Below are positions 1 to 12,415 of a stretch of DNA of 64,000 nt, piece by piece; within the stretch, counting starts at the first letter, position 1, and each line of letters opens with the position of its first letter. Origin of the DNA: Brachypodius melanocephalos. Taxonomy: Eukaryota > Chordata > Aves > Passeriformes > Pycnonotidae. Location: assembly GCA_013398615.1 (NCBI GenBank), contig VZSR01000479.1, positions 6,051,105 to 6,115,104 of the forward strand. The letters run 5' to 3'. The position numbers and the translations under genes are program-made. The notes under the pieces are model-generated. The model searched no databases and had not been told where the DNA came from. It was given only the letters and a program-made list of their open reading frames with translations.

Positions 1-3000
1 GGTTTTAGAGTGAAAGGAAATGTACTATCTAATTTTTGGTTGTTCCATAAGCCCAAATTGCTTATTGCAAAAAATTCAGTACCCATTAAATAATTTGCAG
101 ACTCTGCCTTACCTAATCAGACTTCCTTACATCACAGCAACTCAATTTAGAATACAGTTCAACATTAAAAAAAAATAAATTATTTTCATCTGTAAATCAC
201 TTTCAAGAGCAGAATCAATCATCATGCCACTCCACAGCTCCAGTTGCTAAAGGGAATATTGCAGTAAACAAGCAATGTTAAGAGCTTGTTTAGCATACAA
301 AAGTGTAGGTCATCACACTTCAAATGGAAGAAAATGATTTTAAGTAGAATTGGGTATTTTGTGTGTTTATATGGATTTGACAGAGGAGGTGAGAGGTCCC
401 CAGAACATCCCCCAGATTCTCTCTGAAATTATTTTGAGTGATGAGCTAAAATAAATAATGTTGATATATAACGCAGCAAGTACAGCATGATTCTTGCTTT
501 GGAAGGATTTTTCTGTTGGTTGTACATCCAGCCCTGCTCTATCCATCTTCCGTCTCAGGATTTTTTATTTTACTCTGCATTCCAGAAAAGCTGAGCATAC
601 CCTATGGCAGCCAGGAGAATATATATGATGTCTATAAATAAAGCAAATCCTTCAGCTATCAATCTGCTGAGCTGCAGAGATACCTGGAGTAGCTCTGTGC
701 TCAGAGGTGGCTCAGAGCACGGCACTCCAAAGAGCCAAACAAGTTTTGACATTTTAAGAGATACATTGAGGAAAAAAACCAAGGGTCATCTCAGGGATTT
801 GAAGGGTGTTTCGGGGTGTTAATGTTTTATCAGCATCTGGATTTGATAATCTTAGCTGCTAAAATTTGACGAGGTCACTTTTGGAGGGGATTAGCTGCTC
901 CTGAGGGAGTGTTTCCCAAGGGCAAGCCTGGAAAAAGGAGGAAATATTTTGAACTGCTTGAGGAGAGAGCTGGGAAAGTGACTGTCAGAAGCACAAAGAC
1001 TGTTCCTGTGGGAAGGAGAACAGTCTGGTCAGCCACGTGTGGAGAAGAGTCAAGCAAATCAGGCAGAGGAGGAGCAGACAGAGCACAGGCCATGTAGATG
1101 AGTTAGGGAATAAACAAAGGCCAGCTGCTGCCTTTCAGGGAGAATGATCAATTTTAACTGTGGCCAAGCTACCTTTGAATCTCACCAGGCTGACTGTGGA
1201 AAAATAATGTCTCGAGATCAGAGCTGAGTGAACAGCCTGTAAAACTGTGTAGCCAAAAAACTTGGGTCAGCAAAGCATTTCTGAAACCTTCACCATCCAA
1301 GAAGAGGAACGTGACTGTCTAAATAACACATGGGAAGTGATGGTGGATTAGAACCACTTGCAGGGTTTCTTCTTCTTGAAGTGGAATTTTAATCCATTTA
1401 ATGAAAAATATGCAATTTTATTGCCTGGCTAGAATGGACTGAAAGTAGATTCAGATATAATCAGTGTGGAAATGCTGGAATTACAATAAATTGAGAAGGT
1501 TATTAAGTTTTGAGCTTTCTGACAGTAAGTTGTTGAGGTAGGTCCAGGGGATGTTCTGTAGCAAATGTCCAGCTTTCTAGGGATAAATTCTTCAGCTCAG
1601 TTTTCACAGAACCACTGGACGATTATGAAACTTCAAACAAATAAACTACAATCTAGTTCAGCTTTCTCTAGGAACTGATGTTGTCTGGCTTTGGAATATA
1701 AAGTAGAAAGCAATCCATTGTCTAGATGACAAGTATTATAGGTACGAATAAGCAGTGTTCATCAGAACACCCAAAAGTGTGGGAAGAATCTGGCAGTGAG
1801 GAAAGGCGAGTTTTGTGTGAGGACTCCCTAAATAATAATTTTTCAGGAAATTCCTTCAAATTTTCTTTTATTATAAAGATAGATAAGAAATGGACATGTG
1901 ACTTTATTTTAGTCTACAGCGTAAACAAGTCATGAATTGCTGTTTGTGGCAGTGCAGTAGCTGCAGATGACAGAAAGGAATCTGTTATGCTTAAGCATAG
2001 GAGGAAGTGTTGTAAATTCTCAGCCATGGTTTTCCATTATATCTATCTATAGAAAGAAATCAGGTGCTATTTCTTTAATCTGTATTCTGCACTCATTTCT
2101 TCTTTTACATCTGTACAAATCTGTTAATTTCAGTTCACGTTCTCCTGATTTATATAATCTGTCCCAGTGAGTGCAAAGTAAACAGAGAGAAATAGGTAAT
2201 TAAAGATATCAAGGACATTTAGGAGAGAGAAACTCTGGTGACAATCCATCAAATGCATTGGGACAGACGGTGAAAAATCATGGTATCTCCATGACAGCCA
2301 GAAGTGAAATAGAAAGCAGAATAGGAGTTGTTTTCCTGACATAAAGAATTGCCAGAGTGAAAGATAGTGAGAACACATTGGAGATGCAGATTGCAGAAAG
2401 CCAAACAGCCAGCCTAAGCTCATAATAGGAGGAAATAAAGAAGTTGGGTGCATATCCTGACGAGCAAATTAAAGATATTTGAGTGAAAAAAGGAAAGACA
2501 GAGGAGGGTTAACTGTAAACTGTCTTTTACTAAGAAATGTAACATGGGTGGCTGAAAGCAAGTATGAAGTTGGGAGAAATTTAACAGATCAGTGAGAGCA
2601 AAGGAGGTTTAGCTTGATTGAATGCAAAACTAAGAAGAAAACCTGAGCCAAGGGGAAGAGATTCAAGTAATAAGAAATCTTTATGTAGTTGCATACTAAA
2701 GTTGAAGCAATGAGCTCAGAACAAAAGCAACTGCTAACAATCTTCAGTGAACACTCCTTTTGTTGCTGGTGTTGTCAGCAGTCACAGAGAAATCTTTGCA
2801 GTGTTTGTAAACCACAGAACCACTGAACCTTGCAGAAAGAAAAAAAAAGATGTACAGGTAATTGTGCAGTTCTCTTTATTGTCAGTGCAAACCTTCAGGA
2901 GAAAAGCTGTACAACTGAAGGGGCACTCAGAAGATAATGAAGGTCTTAAAATCCAGAATTATGAAAATTTTCGATTAATGAATTTTGGCTTCCCACCTTA

Positions 3001-5190
3001 TTTTGAAATGTTGATGATTTTTTGAGGCAGGGATGTGAAATTAAGCATACAGAACTAGATACAATAAGCTGTAAAGCAGTCAGTGAAGGCAGTTTTAAGG
3101 GAGGCAAGGAGCTGCATTTGAGGGTGTAATTGCACAGATATGCTAGCCAGGAAAGCACACTACAGGATCACACCTTAGTGACAAAGAGTCACACAGAATA
3201 TTGAATGTGGTTATTTTAAGTTCTAAGTGCATTGATTTAGTGCGGGTTTTTCGAAAGTCAAGGCTCCATTTTTTACCCCATTTACAGATACAGGGAAGAG
3301 GGGATTCTACTGAGCCAAAACACAGGCAAATAAAGCAGTGCTGTTTCCTGCAGGGACATTGGTGTGGGGTGTATGTTTATACATCCTTCTGAGCAGAGGT
3401 GAGATTCATTGTGGCCGTTTTCTCCAAGCCCTTCATGGCTCTGGTCGTGATTAATGACACAGGATTTTTGAAAGGATAGCTGCCAATGTGTAATGGTGCC
3501 TTCCAGCAAGTTTCAGGACTTACCAGCCTGTCTCAGAGGTGAACTATAGATGTAATCTCAGAAGAGGGTCTGCTATAAGGAAAAGAATGATTAAAAGGTG
3601 CAAAATATGGTCTGCTGGCAGATGGCTCTTGTGGTTCCTGCTCGCCCTTTTGCCACTGCATTGCACTTTTGGATTCATCTCACACTGGGTCAGACTTTCC
3701 CCTCACTTTCTCTTCAGTCAGTATTATTGCTCATCCCACACTAGTTCAGCTCACATGATCTACATTTACCCATCCTCTATTTAATCAGGCTCTATTTTAG
3801 TCCTGGAAGGTGCTGAAGTAGTGTGCAGTGAGCACAGGGCATCTCTTCATTAGCATTTTAGTTTCTATCCCAGTCCACCTCAGAAACAATCCTCCAATCA
3901 CTGCACTCCTCGCCTTGCAGGGCACATGAAATAGATTCTTCACTGATGAAAGGAGAAAACAACGAGTGTTTGGAGATGTGTGAACCTGATAGCCAAGAGA
4001 TCAGTGCAGGGGACCAGGCTGGAGCTAGTCTGTGAGCTTAATGAGCAGAGTAATGTTGGATCCTCTGTGTGGATTATCCCACCCTGTAAATGCAGTGCCC
4101 AGGTTGCTCCTGGTGATGCAGGTGTCAGAATCTGCACTGGGGGAGCCTTATCTGTGTGTCTGCTTTCCTTCCATGAGACACAGCTGCAAACCTGCTAGTG
4201 CACATCGCCACTGCTGGAGGCTCTGGTCCTCCCTCTGTCACATAAGTGCTTTTCAGCCATCAGGTGTTCTCAGTCCTCTGTTAAGAAGTGGTATACTGAA
4301 CCATAATTTGCATTTTATTAACTGATCGCAGGATTCTAACATGAAAACAAGTGCATGCTGTTTCCTTTAAGCATCCACTGTGGCAGACTCAGTGTCTCAG
4401 TGTGGTTAAACAATAATTTTCTGAGGACTGGACAAACTGGGAGATCTCAAGAGTGTTATACAGAGCAGATTTATCCAGTCCTCCAGCTAATATTAAAATT
4501 CTCTAGGATATTTTTCATTCATCTGAATCTCTTTGATTCAGGTTGCAGTTTCCCTCACAAACATTTCTCAAAATACTTGGGTGAAAACGAGTTCACCTCT
4601 GTTGAAATATTCCTCCAGCTCATATTATGTTTGACTGAGCTGACAAATGGCTTGACAGCCTTCTTGAAATCTGCCAAAATACTGTGTCAGGAATGACAAT
4701 GCCAGGCAAGGTAATAACCTAAATGAATCTTGCTGCAGCTGAGCAGTCACATTCCTGACTCTCTATAATTCAGTTAGAACAAGGCAAGTCCCCAGATGTT
4801 TGTTTCTTAGCAATTGGAAAAGTTTGGTTGTGTTTCCTTATTAACAGATGATTATAATTCACATTTCATGGTTAGCTTGCAACAAATTTAACATATTTCA
4901 AATTATTCCTTAAGTAACGGTGCTTTATTTATCTGTTCAGACTCCATTGGAGCAAGAGCTGCTGTTATTTAGTTTCTCAGAAATCCCAAACATACATGAA
5001 CTACAAGTTTCAAAGTGTTTGTGAATTTAATCTTGTGGGGTATGGAACATTAATGGGTTTGAAGTGTAATTTCCAATTTGAACTGTCTGAGAGAACCTAC
5101 AAATAGACATTACAGCTTTAACGTAACAATTATCTTCTCTGCCTTACTAAAATATGTCTTAATTCGATTAATATTTTAATGACACTGTTA
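1..5190 (+). other. SPOCK1 upstream intron, 5' part
   Basis: AT-rich, CpG-poor sequence inferred to be intronic from the + strand exon at 17.1 kb. I see no exon, RNA gene or intact repeat. A purine-rich stretch runs from about 2170 to 2720. The open frames are short, overlap on both strands and resemble no protein I know. Confidence 0.6.
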
Positions 5191-5362
5191 TCACAGAATC
5201 ACAGAATGGTTTGTGTTGGGGAAGACCTTAGGGATCATCTCATTCCAGCCCCTGCCATGGGCAGGGACACCTTCCACCAGAACAGGTTTTTCAAAGCCCC
5301 ATCCAGCCTGGCCTTGAACACTTCTAGGGATGAGGCAGCCACAGTTTCTCTAAATTGCCAGG
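5191..5362 (-). mobile_element. CR1 LINE, 3' terminal fragment
   Basis: Read on the + strand this is the reverse complement of an avian CR1 3' end. It opens with the repeated octamer-like CACAGAAT (the CR1 tail TCTGTGAT reversed), followed by the typical tail region: a block with GATCATCTCATTCCAGCCCC, CTGCCATGGGCAGGGACACC, AAAGCCCCATCCAGCCTGGC and CTTGAACACTTC. It is about 170 bp, 5'-truncated as most CR1 copies are, and moderately diverged. It carries no coding part. Confidence 0.92.
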
Positions 5363-7235
5363 TAATTTCATGTTTTATATCTTGCAGTACATGTTTTCAG
5401 AGATCTTCAGCACATTTCTTTAATTCCATACCCTGTAGTTGCAGCTGCTCTCTCAAGTATTCATTTCCTTTGATTTTATATCTCTAAGGTTTGGAGATTA
5501 GTTACACTGCAAGTTTGAACTATTTTCTCAGTTGTTAGAATTAAATAGCTAGTTGTACTAAACCTCAGGTGTAAAATTACAGCTGATCAAAATGCAAATG
5601 TTCTCTTTTTCTTAAAGAATTCTCTGTGACCTTCTTTACTCTTCAGATGTCTGTCAATGCTGGCTTTTTCAGGTTCTGTTCTTTGCTGAAATGCTGTTTT
5701 GATTTTCTTTAGACCCATTTCATGATCTACTCCCTTGAAGAGTGAGCAACTATAATGTCCAGAGATCAGGACCAGACTTCTATTTACAGCTGAACAGTTG
5801 AAAAACTTTGAGATCTGGGAGCTCTATATTCTCTTGAGCCAGGGGCACTTGGTTAGGAGGTTCCTGAGACTGGAAAATAAAGTTTTGCTACATCTTTCTT
5901 TCTCATGTCATTGTTCACTCCATGCCACACCACATGCTGACCTTCTGCCACTGCTGCAGAGGCTGATGTTCTGGCAGCCTCAGGAGTGCATTATATCTTC
6001 CTGCAGGAGGCTCTTTCAGATGTGTGTCCTTGATCCCAGTGCATGCTACTGGAAGAAATGAAAGGTCACTTAGTTTTCTCAGTTTTATCTGAACTTAGCT
6101 TGAATGCTGCTTTATCATCGTGATCACAGCTGTAGCAGCCTAATACAATATATATTTCCTATTTATAATTTATCCTTTTCTAAAGCAGCCCAGAACGTGT
6201 GTCAGTAATTAATACTGAGTGTTGTTTCTGGGGTGCTTACTGTGTGAAACTCCCAGTGTACACAATTACAAATCTTAGATGATGAATCAAGTGCCAGTGC
6301 AAGGAAAAATAAAAGGATCAAAGTTTCTGAAAACATGTAACACCAGTGAATTATCTTTGAACCTTTCTGCTCCCTTGTTTGACATGATTCTGAAACAAAG
6401 AGTCCAAGGATAGCAGCGTAATGGGCTTTGTTGTCAGCTTCCAGCTGATGTTGTGATGTAGGATTTCCAGCAGTACTTTTGGGGTGAGCAGTTCTGGGAT
6501 CACTGTCTCCCTCCCTCCTTGAGGCAGAGATACTGAGATGGAGGAAAATCTTCATCCAGTAGTGCTGGATTTCCTTTCCTGTCTAGGAACCCTCCTAGCA
6601 AAGAGAGGTGTGTAAATTAAAGCACCTTCTTCCTTGCAAATGCAAGACTTCTGTGGCTTAGAATGATCAGCTTGGACCTGAAATTGCCTTTGGACAGTGT
6701 TCTGTGGACTTCTTAAAAACAAGTTATGCACAAATTGAGCAGTCAGGTGCTCTCTTCTGCTAAAATAAAATAGGCTCAAAGATAATGGAAATCTGTGCCG
6801 TGGACACCAACAGCTTAGGCATTTGAATCCCTCTGGAACCATTACTGCAGTTTTGCTATCTGATGCCTGAATCAGAGTATTTTGTTTCCTTGGCCCTTTT
6901 AGCTTTCTTCTTTTATTATTGTTATTGATTACTTGAGCTAAATCCTTTGAAATACCATTCCAAAAAAGCCTATTTCTTTACAAAATACTATTGCTTCAGC
7001 CAGATGGCAAGTAGCAGTCACTGTGTAACTTGTCATTGTTACTTTAAAACTGACACAGAAAATTAATTTCTTAATATTCATAAAAATTGTATTTAGTCAG
7101 AGTAATAAATTAATGAGGAACTGTCAGTTATAAAGTTAGGTTTGTGCATCCCTAATGATTTTTCAGGAAATGGGTAGGGGTAACACAGGTCTGTCAGTAA
7201 CAAAGGAACATCATGAAGGTCTTTTCCTGAATGAG
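5363..7235 (+). other. SPOCK1 intron between two CR1 tails
   Basis: No exon or repeat that I can support. The two overlapping minus-strand open frames at 6202-6842 have no recognisable domain and look like chance. Confidence 0.55.
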
Positions 7236-7385
7236 GGGACTTCAGTTGTGGATGCCCCATCCCTGGAGGTGTTCAAAGCCAGGTGGGATGGGGTCCTGAG
7301 CAACCTGGGGGTATCATCATGGCTTGGGACTGGATGACCCTTAAGGTCCTTTCCAACCCAAACCATTCCATGGCTCTGATGACTG
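7236..7385 (+). mobile_element. CR1 LINE, 3' terminal fragment
   Basis: Sense-strand CR1 tail. It has GTGGATGCCCCATCCCTGGA, then a GAGGTGTTCAAAGCCAGG block, a GGGACTGGATGACCCTTAAG block, and TCCTTTCCAACCCAAACCAT leading into degraded TGATTCTATGAT-type tail repeats (CATGGCTCTGATGAC). It is 5'-truncated. The same module at 5191-5362 lies in the opposite orientation, about 1.9 kb away. Confidence 0.92.
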
Positions 7386-9820
7386 AATCAACCAGCCCCA
7401 ACTATCATGGACACTTTCATCACGTGCTAGCTTTTATAAACTGAGCAAGATGTTTAAAATAACCTGCTGGGTGTTCAAGTTGTTGGTGACAACTGAGATG
7501 AGGAGCCTTTACCTGAGGGGGAGCAGCATTTCTGTTTGCAGCAACTGCTGCACGTTTTTCGCTGGTCTGCTCCCATTAACCTGCCCTCAGTTTTGCATAA
7601 TGATTTTTGATGTCGTGTTCTTTTTTTTTTTTTTTTTCTTAGAATGGATAAAATGTCAGAGACAATTAAGAAAATGATGTTATAAACTGGAATGAAAACT
7701 GCACATTTGTAATGGCTCACAGGGTTTCTGATCTGAAATGTGTACAACCCTCTCCCACACTCAGCAGCTGGTTATGTCATGGACTGGTTGCCCATGACTG
7801 CTCCTTCCTGGTGCAGTTCTAAAAAAATTCAAATATTGGCTAAAACTGACTAAAGGGCTGCAAAGTTGTCCTTTTCAACAGCAGCACATTTGATTTCACG
7901 TTTTGCAAAGGTTTCTTCAACAATATTTGGAACTAGATTTTCCTTGAAGCTACAGATGAAGTACAAAGAAATATCTGTGTGCTCCCAGGGAGAGTGCATT
8001 GCTCATAATCCAGTATAATCCATAGTCTCTTTCCAGTCATTAGTTATACATTTAAATAAGTATTTGAAAGACTTGGGACATTGTAATTAATTTAATTGTC
8101 TCTACAGAAAATTGTGTCCCTAAATATCAAAGTTAGATAAATTGATTTTATTCAACTGCTGTTTGTTGCCTTGTATGTTTTGACCACTGGGATTTGGGTA
8201 TCTAAGTGGAGCATCAGTGTTTTATGCATAACTTTTATTCTATAGCTTTGATATTAGGAGAATTATAATTTTATTTCATAATGAAATTATTCCCATTATG
8301 GTAAATTAAAAAAAAAATCACATGTCTCAGAACAAATTTCTGAAAACTTGTAACATAAACCAAGAACTAGCAATGTATTTAATCATTATGCAAATGGTTA
8401 TTTGCTGTAAAGCAGTTCCCATGTGGGAAAGCAGTGGTAGCATTCGATGTTTTTATGTGGGAGTTGTTCTCCAGATACAACCCCCAAATGATCAGCTAAA
8501 AAGAACCAGTGATTGTGTCAAAAACAGCTACTGCAGATGTACTGTCAAAGCAGCAAGGGTACTGAAAGTGAAGCCACATTGCCAATGGCTTCATAACCTT
8601 CAGGCTAATGTGTTTGGCTTTCAAGCTGCCTCAAAACAATTGCTTTCCAAGCACGTAATTTGAATTTTTGACTGAAAACGAAGGTGTGGAAAGAGTTTAG
8701 CAGCTCTCCTTTCAAGGTTTGTTTTCAGTATTACACCTGTTGAGAATATGATTTATTAACAATACTATTCTCTCCATAGAGAACCTGCAGGGGCCGTTCC
8801 CCAGTAATATTTGCAATTACAAACTGAGATAAAGGCACGGTGGTTTTGGCGAGTGGAAAACAAGCAAATGATCATCAGTGAGAAAGGTTGTGATCTGTGA
8901 ATCTTCACTTCACATGGAGAACACTTGTGTTATTTTTGTGCATTAGTTGGAACCTTGCAAGGCTCACCAGAGGCAGCGAGTTAATTCCTGGCTATCCAGC
9001 TGGGAATTCATGCCTAGTGTTAGTTCAGAGATCAGATGCAATGCTGCTTTGAGGAATTGCAGCTGGAAGGAGAGTGAATATATTTTTGTTGTCCCTGACT
9101 GAGTGCTGCTCATTTGGGCAATGTGGGAGCTGGTGGTTCCATTGCAGTGTTCAATCTGTCCTTGGAGCTGTGGCACCCATGACAGCCCAGCACGTCCAGC
9201 CCGGCAGGGAGCAGTGAGTCCACTCCTTGGGAGTTTTCCTCAAGGAAAACTCTTTCTCATCCTTTTCTGGCCTTATGAGAGTTGTCCAGCCTGCAGCATA
9301 ACCTGCTGTGACTGGCAGGACACACTGAAGCGTGAAAAGCTTTGTGAACGTGAAGTTAGAGACAATTTTTTAATTCAATCGGGGTAACAGGCTCTTTAGC
9401 ACATGCTAATGAGTGGAAGAATTGAGGCAGAAGTGCATTGTAGTTCTGAAGTCAGTCTCCCAAAAGGGAGAGCAAAGAATAATAAAATCCAGGCATTTTT
9501 CCCCTGCCAGCCCCCAGTTTTAGATATTTCAGCACAGGCCAGCACAGACAGTTGTGTGATTGTCCCAGGCACCCAAATATCTCAGCTGTGTCAGCCATGT
9601 GTGCTGGCACAGGGCTGTGCCACCCCAGCTCTGGAGCTGCTGGCCCTCACTCATCCTGCTTGGAGCACCAGCAGAGGAAACCAGCATCTGTTTGCCCTCA
9701 GCACTGCAGACATACACGCTGGCTTCATTCTTTTGGATAAACAAAGAGTGATTTGGGGTTTTCTAAGAAATATTTTTCATTATTACTATATTTGTCTTTT
9801 TACAAAAAATCCTAAAAACT

Positions 9821-9880
9821 AAAAAAAAACAAACAAAAAAACCCAAAACACCAAACAAAAACAAACAAAAAGATTAAAAC
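9821..9880 (+). repeat. A-rich simple repeat (AAAC-like)
   Basis: About 60 bases made almost only of A and C, in AAAC and AAAAC units, with a few G and T at the end. It could be the decayed tail of a retroposed sequence, but no body is visible beside it. Confidence 0.8.
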
Positions 9881-10905
9881 AACCAACTGTAAAACCCAAG
9901 AGAGCAGCAGGAAGATTTCTATATAAAAGTCCATGTGATTGAGTTGTAAAGAATGACAATTCATATTCTAGCTGATATGGCCTCAGGGGTAAGGAATATA
10001 TTTCATTTTTTGCCAAATATTTTAATTTAATTTTTAATATTGTTGCCACCCCAGTAAAAGATTATGAGTGTGGGTAAGAAAAGTTCTGTGCTGAAAGTTT
10101 TGCCTGCCACTTTCTCAGTATTGCTCGTGGAAACTTCTGGAAAAGGCTTTCAGCAGAGCAGGAGTAGCAAATATTTCCTGATATAGCAGAAAAAATACCC
10201 AACCACCTAACCAAACAAAAAAACCTTTTAATTTTTGAAAATAAGAAACCCAGTAACATTCTGGGCCATTAATATGGCCAGAAGAAGTTGGTTTTGCACA
10301 TTTGTGATAGCTGAGAGAAAGTCTGTGTACTGAGAACTTGAATCTTCTCTAAGATTGTAAGATATGGTCAGGGATCTTTTCAATGCCATACACATCTGAG
10401 AACTCATTAGGATATTTATTTATGAATTTTGTACCATTATTAATAAACCACTGTTAATGAATGGGTTTGGCATTGTATAAGAATCTAATGTGAATGCTTA
10501 TACTTTTATCAATTAATTATATTTTATTAATGGCTTAGCATCCATTCTAGGCAGGTCCTGACATCTGCAGACCTTTCATTACCTGTGACACTGCTTCCTT
10601 CTGCCATGGGTTCTCTCAGTGTCACCACTTAACGTTGGGAGCTCTTTCAGTAAACTCAGATATTCCTCACCTGTCAGGGACATTTCTCACTAAACTTAAA
10701 GCTTTCCCATACAAATTTTAACACTAAATATCTCCAGCAGCAGCATAACTAATTCACTAAGCCCAAGCCTCCTGTTTGGATGCAGTTCTGTGATTCCTGG
10801 GACAGAGGAAGAGCACAAAATTGGTTAGACACAACATAGATATCTCATTGGGGAGCTTTGTTCACTGAAGTACTCAGTGGGTAAAATACATTCTTTTCCT
10901 CTTAA

Positions 10906-10937
10906 GCAAATAAAAAAATAAATAGATAAATAAATAA
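10906..10937 (+). repeat. (AAAT)n simple repeat
   Basis: Runs of AAATAAAT/GATAAATA units interrupted by a run of seven A. A short microsatellite. Confidence 0.75.
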
Positions 10938-11174
10938 TGTGTAATTTGCTGACACAAGCTATTTGCTTAAAACAGGCAATAGACCTTGGGGAGATATTTA
11001 TGACAGGCTGGGTTGACTTTAGGAAGCAGCAGCTGGTGCTTTAACACTGCTTGGTGTTGGAATGATCTTCTGCACTGCAAGCTAGAGAGGTAGAAAATGC
11101 AGCTGCATCTTTCTGGAGCTAATTTTAACAAAAGCCATGAGCTGGTAATTACCACTTTTTCCAGCTGGTCCTTA

Positions 11175-11330
11175 TGAGGGTGAACAGTTTATTCATAGAT
11201 GGAAGGTGAAAGAGGCTGCCAAGCAGTGTTAATAAATGTCCCTCCTGGAGATACTTAGAAATTTAAACTGCTGTTGGCTAGGAGGGGCTGGGATTGAAGA
11301 TTGCTTCCTTGGGGGGTCTCTGTGAGTCCT
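11175..11330 (+). mobile_element. Possible very old CR1 fragment
   Basis: The order of short matches (a GTGAACAGTTTATTC block, GAGGCTGCCAAGCAGTG, CCTCCTGGAGATACTTAGAA, then a GGAGGGGCTGGGATTG block) recalls the CR1 3' region, where a line about a vital spot in the mobile tail (VERY short matches) is followed by 'TGGAGATxTTxAA' and 'GGTTGGACTAGATGA'. Divergence is high, and no tail octamers are seen. Confidence 0.3.
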
Positions 11331-12301
11331 GGGGTTTCTCCTTTGTGTAGAAGGTTCCTCAGGAGGGATCAGTGATGAGGCTTTCCTGATGATTCTGCAT
11401 CAGTTCTGAGGTATCCTCCCAGGCCTTGGGGGAATAAACTGAGCTGAGCTGGTTCTGAAAGGTACAAAATCAAGGGAATGTTTTCAGTCAGGATCTCGTT
11501 TCTGCTTGAGTCATACAAATAAGTTATAAGCTCAATTAATGCAACAAATATAAATATTTATGAACCCATTTAGCTAATGTTTGGCTGTATTTATAAATAA
11601 GAGCATCTTGCAAGAGCTTCTTTTTGACAAGTAAATAAAGTGTAGAGAGTGTTTGTGTGTTAAATTATCCATGCTTCATTAACTCTTCCAAAATATCAAG
11701 TCTTAGGTAGTAACTAAATTCAAAGTGACAAAAGTGTAGGATTAGTGGGAGTAACTTTAATACTTAAACTTCAGGAGAACAAGAAATTGTTGTTTACTTT
11801 CTTAGTTGGTAGGGGAAAAGAGGATAAATGTGTTTGGTTTTGCCATTAATTTAATTTTTTTTAAACTGCATTGTTATTGTCGTGACAGGAGGGGTAATAG
11901 CAGGGGAGAGCAGTCTCATATTAATGTCTTGGTCTTAGGGACAATTTCTATTTGCTGATATTTCTGAGGTGACTAACAGGAAATTGCATTAGACCCAGGT
12001 CTGCTTCAAGGCTTGATTTTTTTTGCAAATCAGAACAGAGTCTATGAATTCTGATAAATCTAAGGGTTCCAATGAATAAGATTTTTGACTGTTCTGACTT
12101 TTTGTGAACAGTTAAACCAGTGTTTTTATCATGCCCTTCGCATACTTAGTTCAAGATATGAATATTCTCTTGATTGACTTCGTTGATGGCACATCAATCT
12201 AAGTTGGCTGGATTTGACAGGCGCATATTGAATGATAAAGGGTCATTTTGGTCTTCTTAAGAAACAACAATTTATTATGCATGATGTGCAAAATGGATTT
12301 T

Positions 12302-12415
12302 AGAACGAGGTGCTGGTGATGCCAAGGTCACCGTTTCCATCCCCATGTGGGCCATTCACTTAGGAGTCGAACTTCATGATCCTCATCAGTCCCTTCCAGC
12401 TCTGTGATTCTGTGA
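12302..12415 (+). mobile_element. tRNA-Ile-derived SINE with CR1 tail (TguSINE1-like)
   Basis: The first part (12302-12354) follows the 3' two-thirds of a tRNA-Ile gene: AGAACGAGGTGCTGGTGATG, then GCCAAGGTC, a damaged B box (GTTTCCATCCCC in place of GGTTCGATCCCC), and the acceptor-stem end GGGCCA. The second part (12355-12415) is a CR1-type tail, with GGAGTCGAACTTCATGATCC, TCCCTTCCAGC and TGTGATTCTGTGA. This head-tail arrangement is that of TguSINE1, a songbird SINE moved by CR1. The first third of the tRNA (A box) is missing, so the copy is 5'-truncated; the former anticodon position is also mutated. It is not a functional tRNA. Confidence 0.85.

Larger units (their letters stand above)
7386..12301 (+). 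other. SPOCK1 intron with simple tracts
   Basis: Contains a T run (7621-7637), an A/C-rich tract (9821-9880), an AAAT-type tract (10906-10937) and a short perfect palindrome (9231-9252). A stretch near 11175-11330 looks like very old CR1 tail. Short overlapping frames near 9.5-9.8 kb lie in a slightly GC-richer patch and have no recognisable product. Confidence 0.5.

Noticed and set aside
12302..12354. tRNA-Ile gene
   Set aside because: The 5' third with the A box is missing, the B box and anticodon are mutated, and a CR1 tail follows; it is a SINE head, not a gene.
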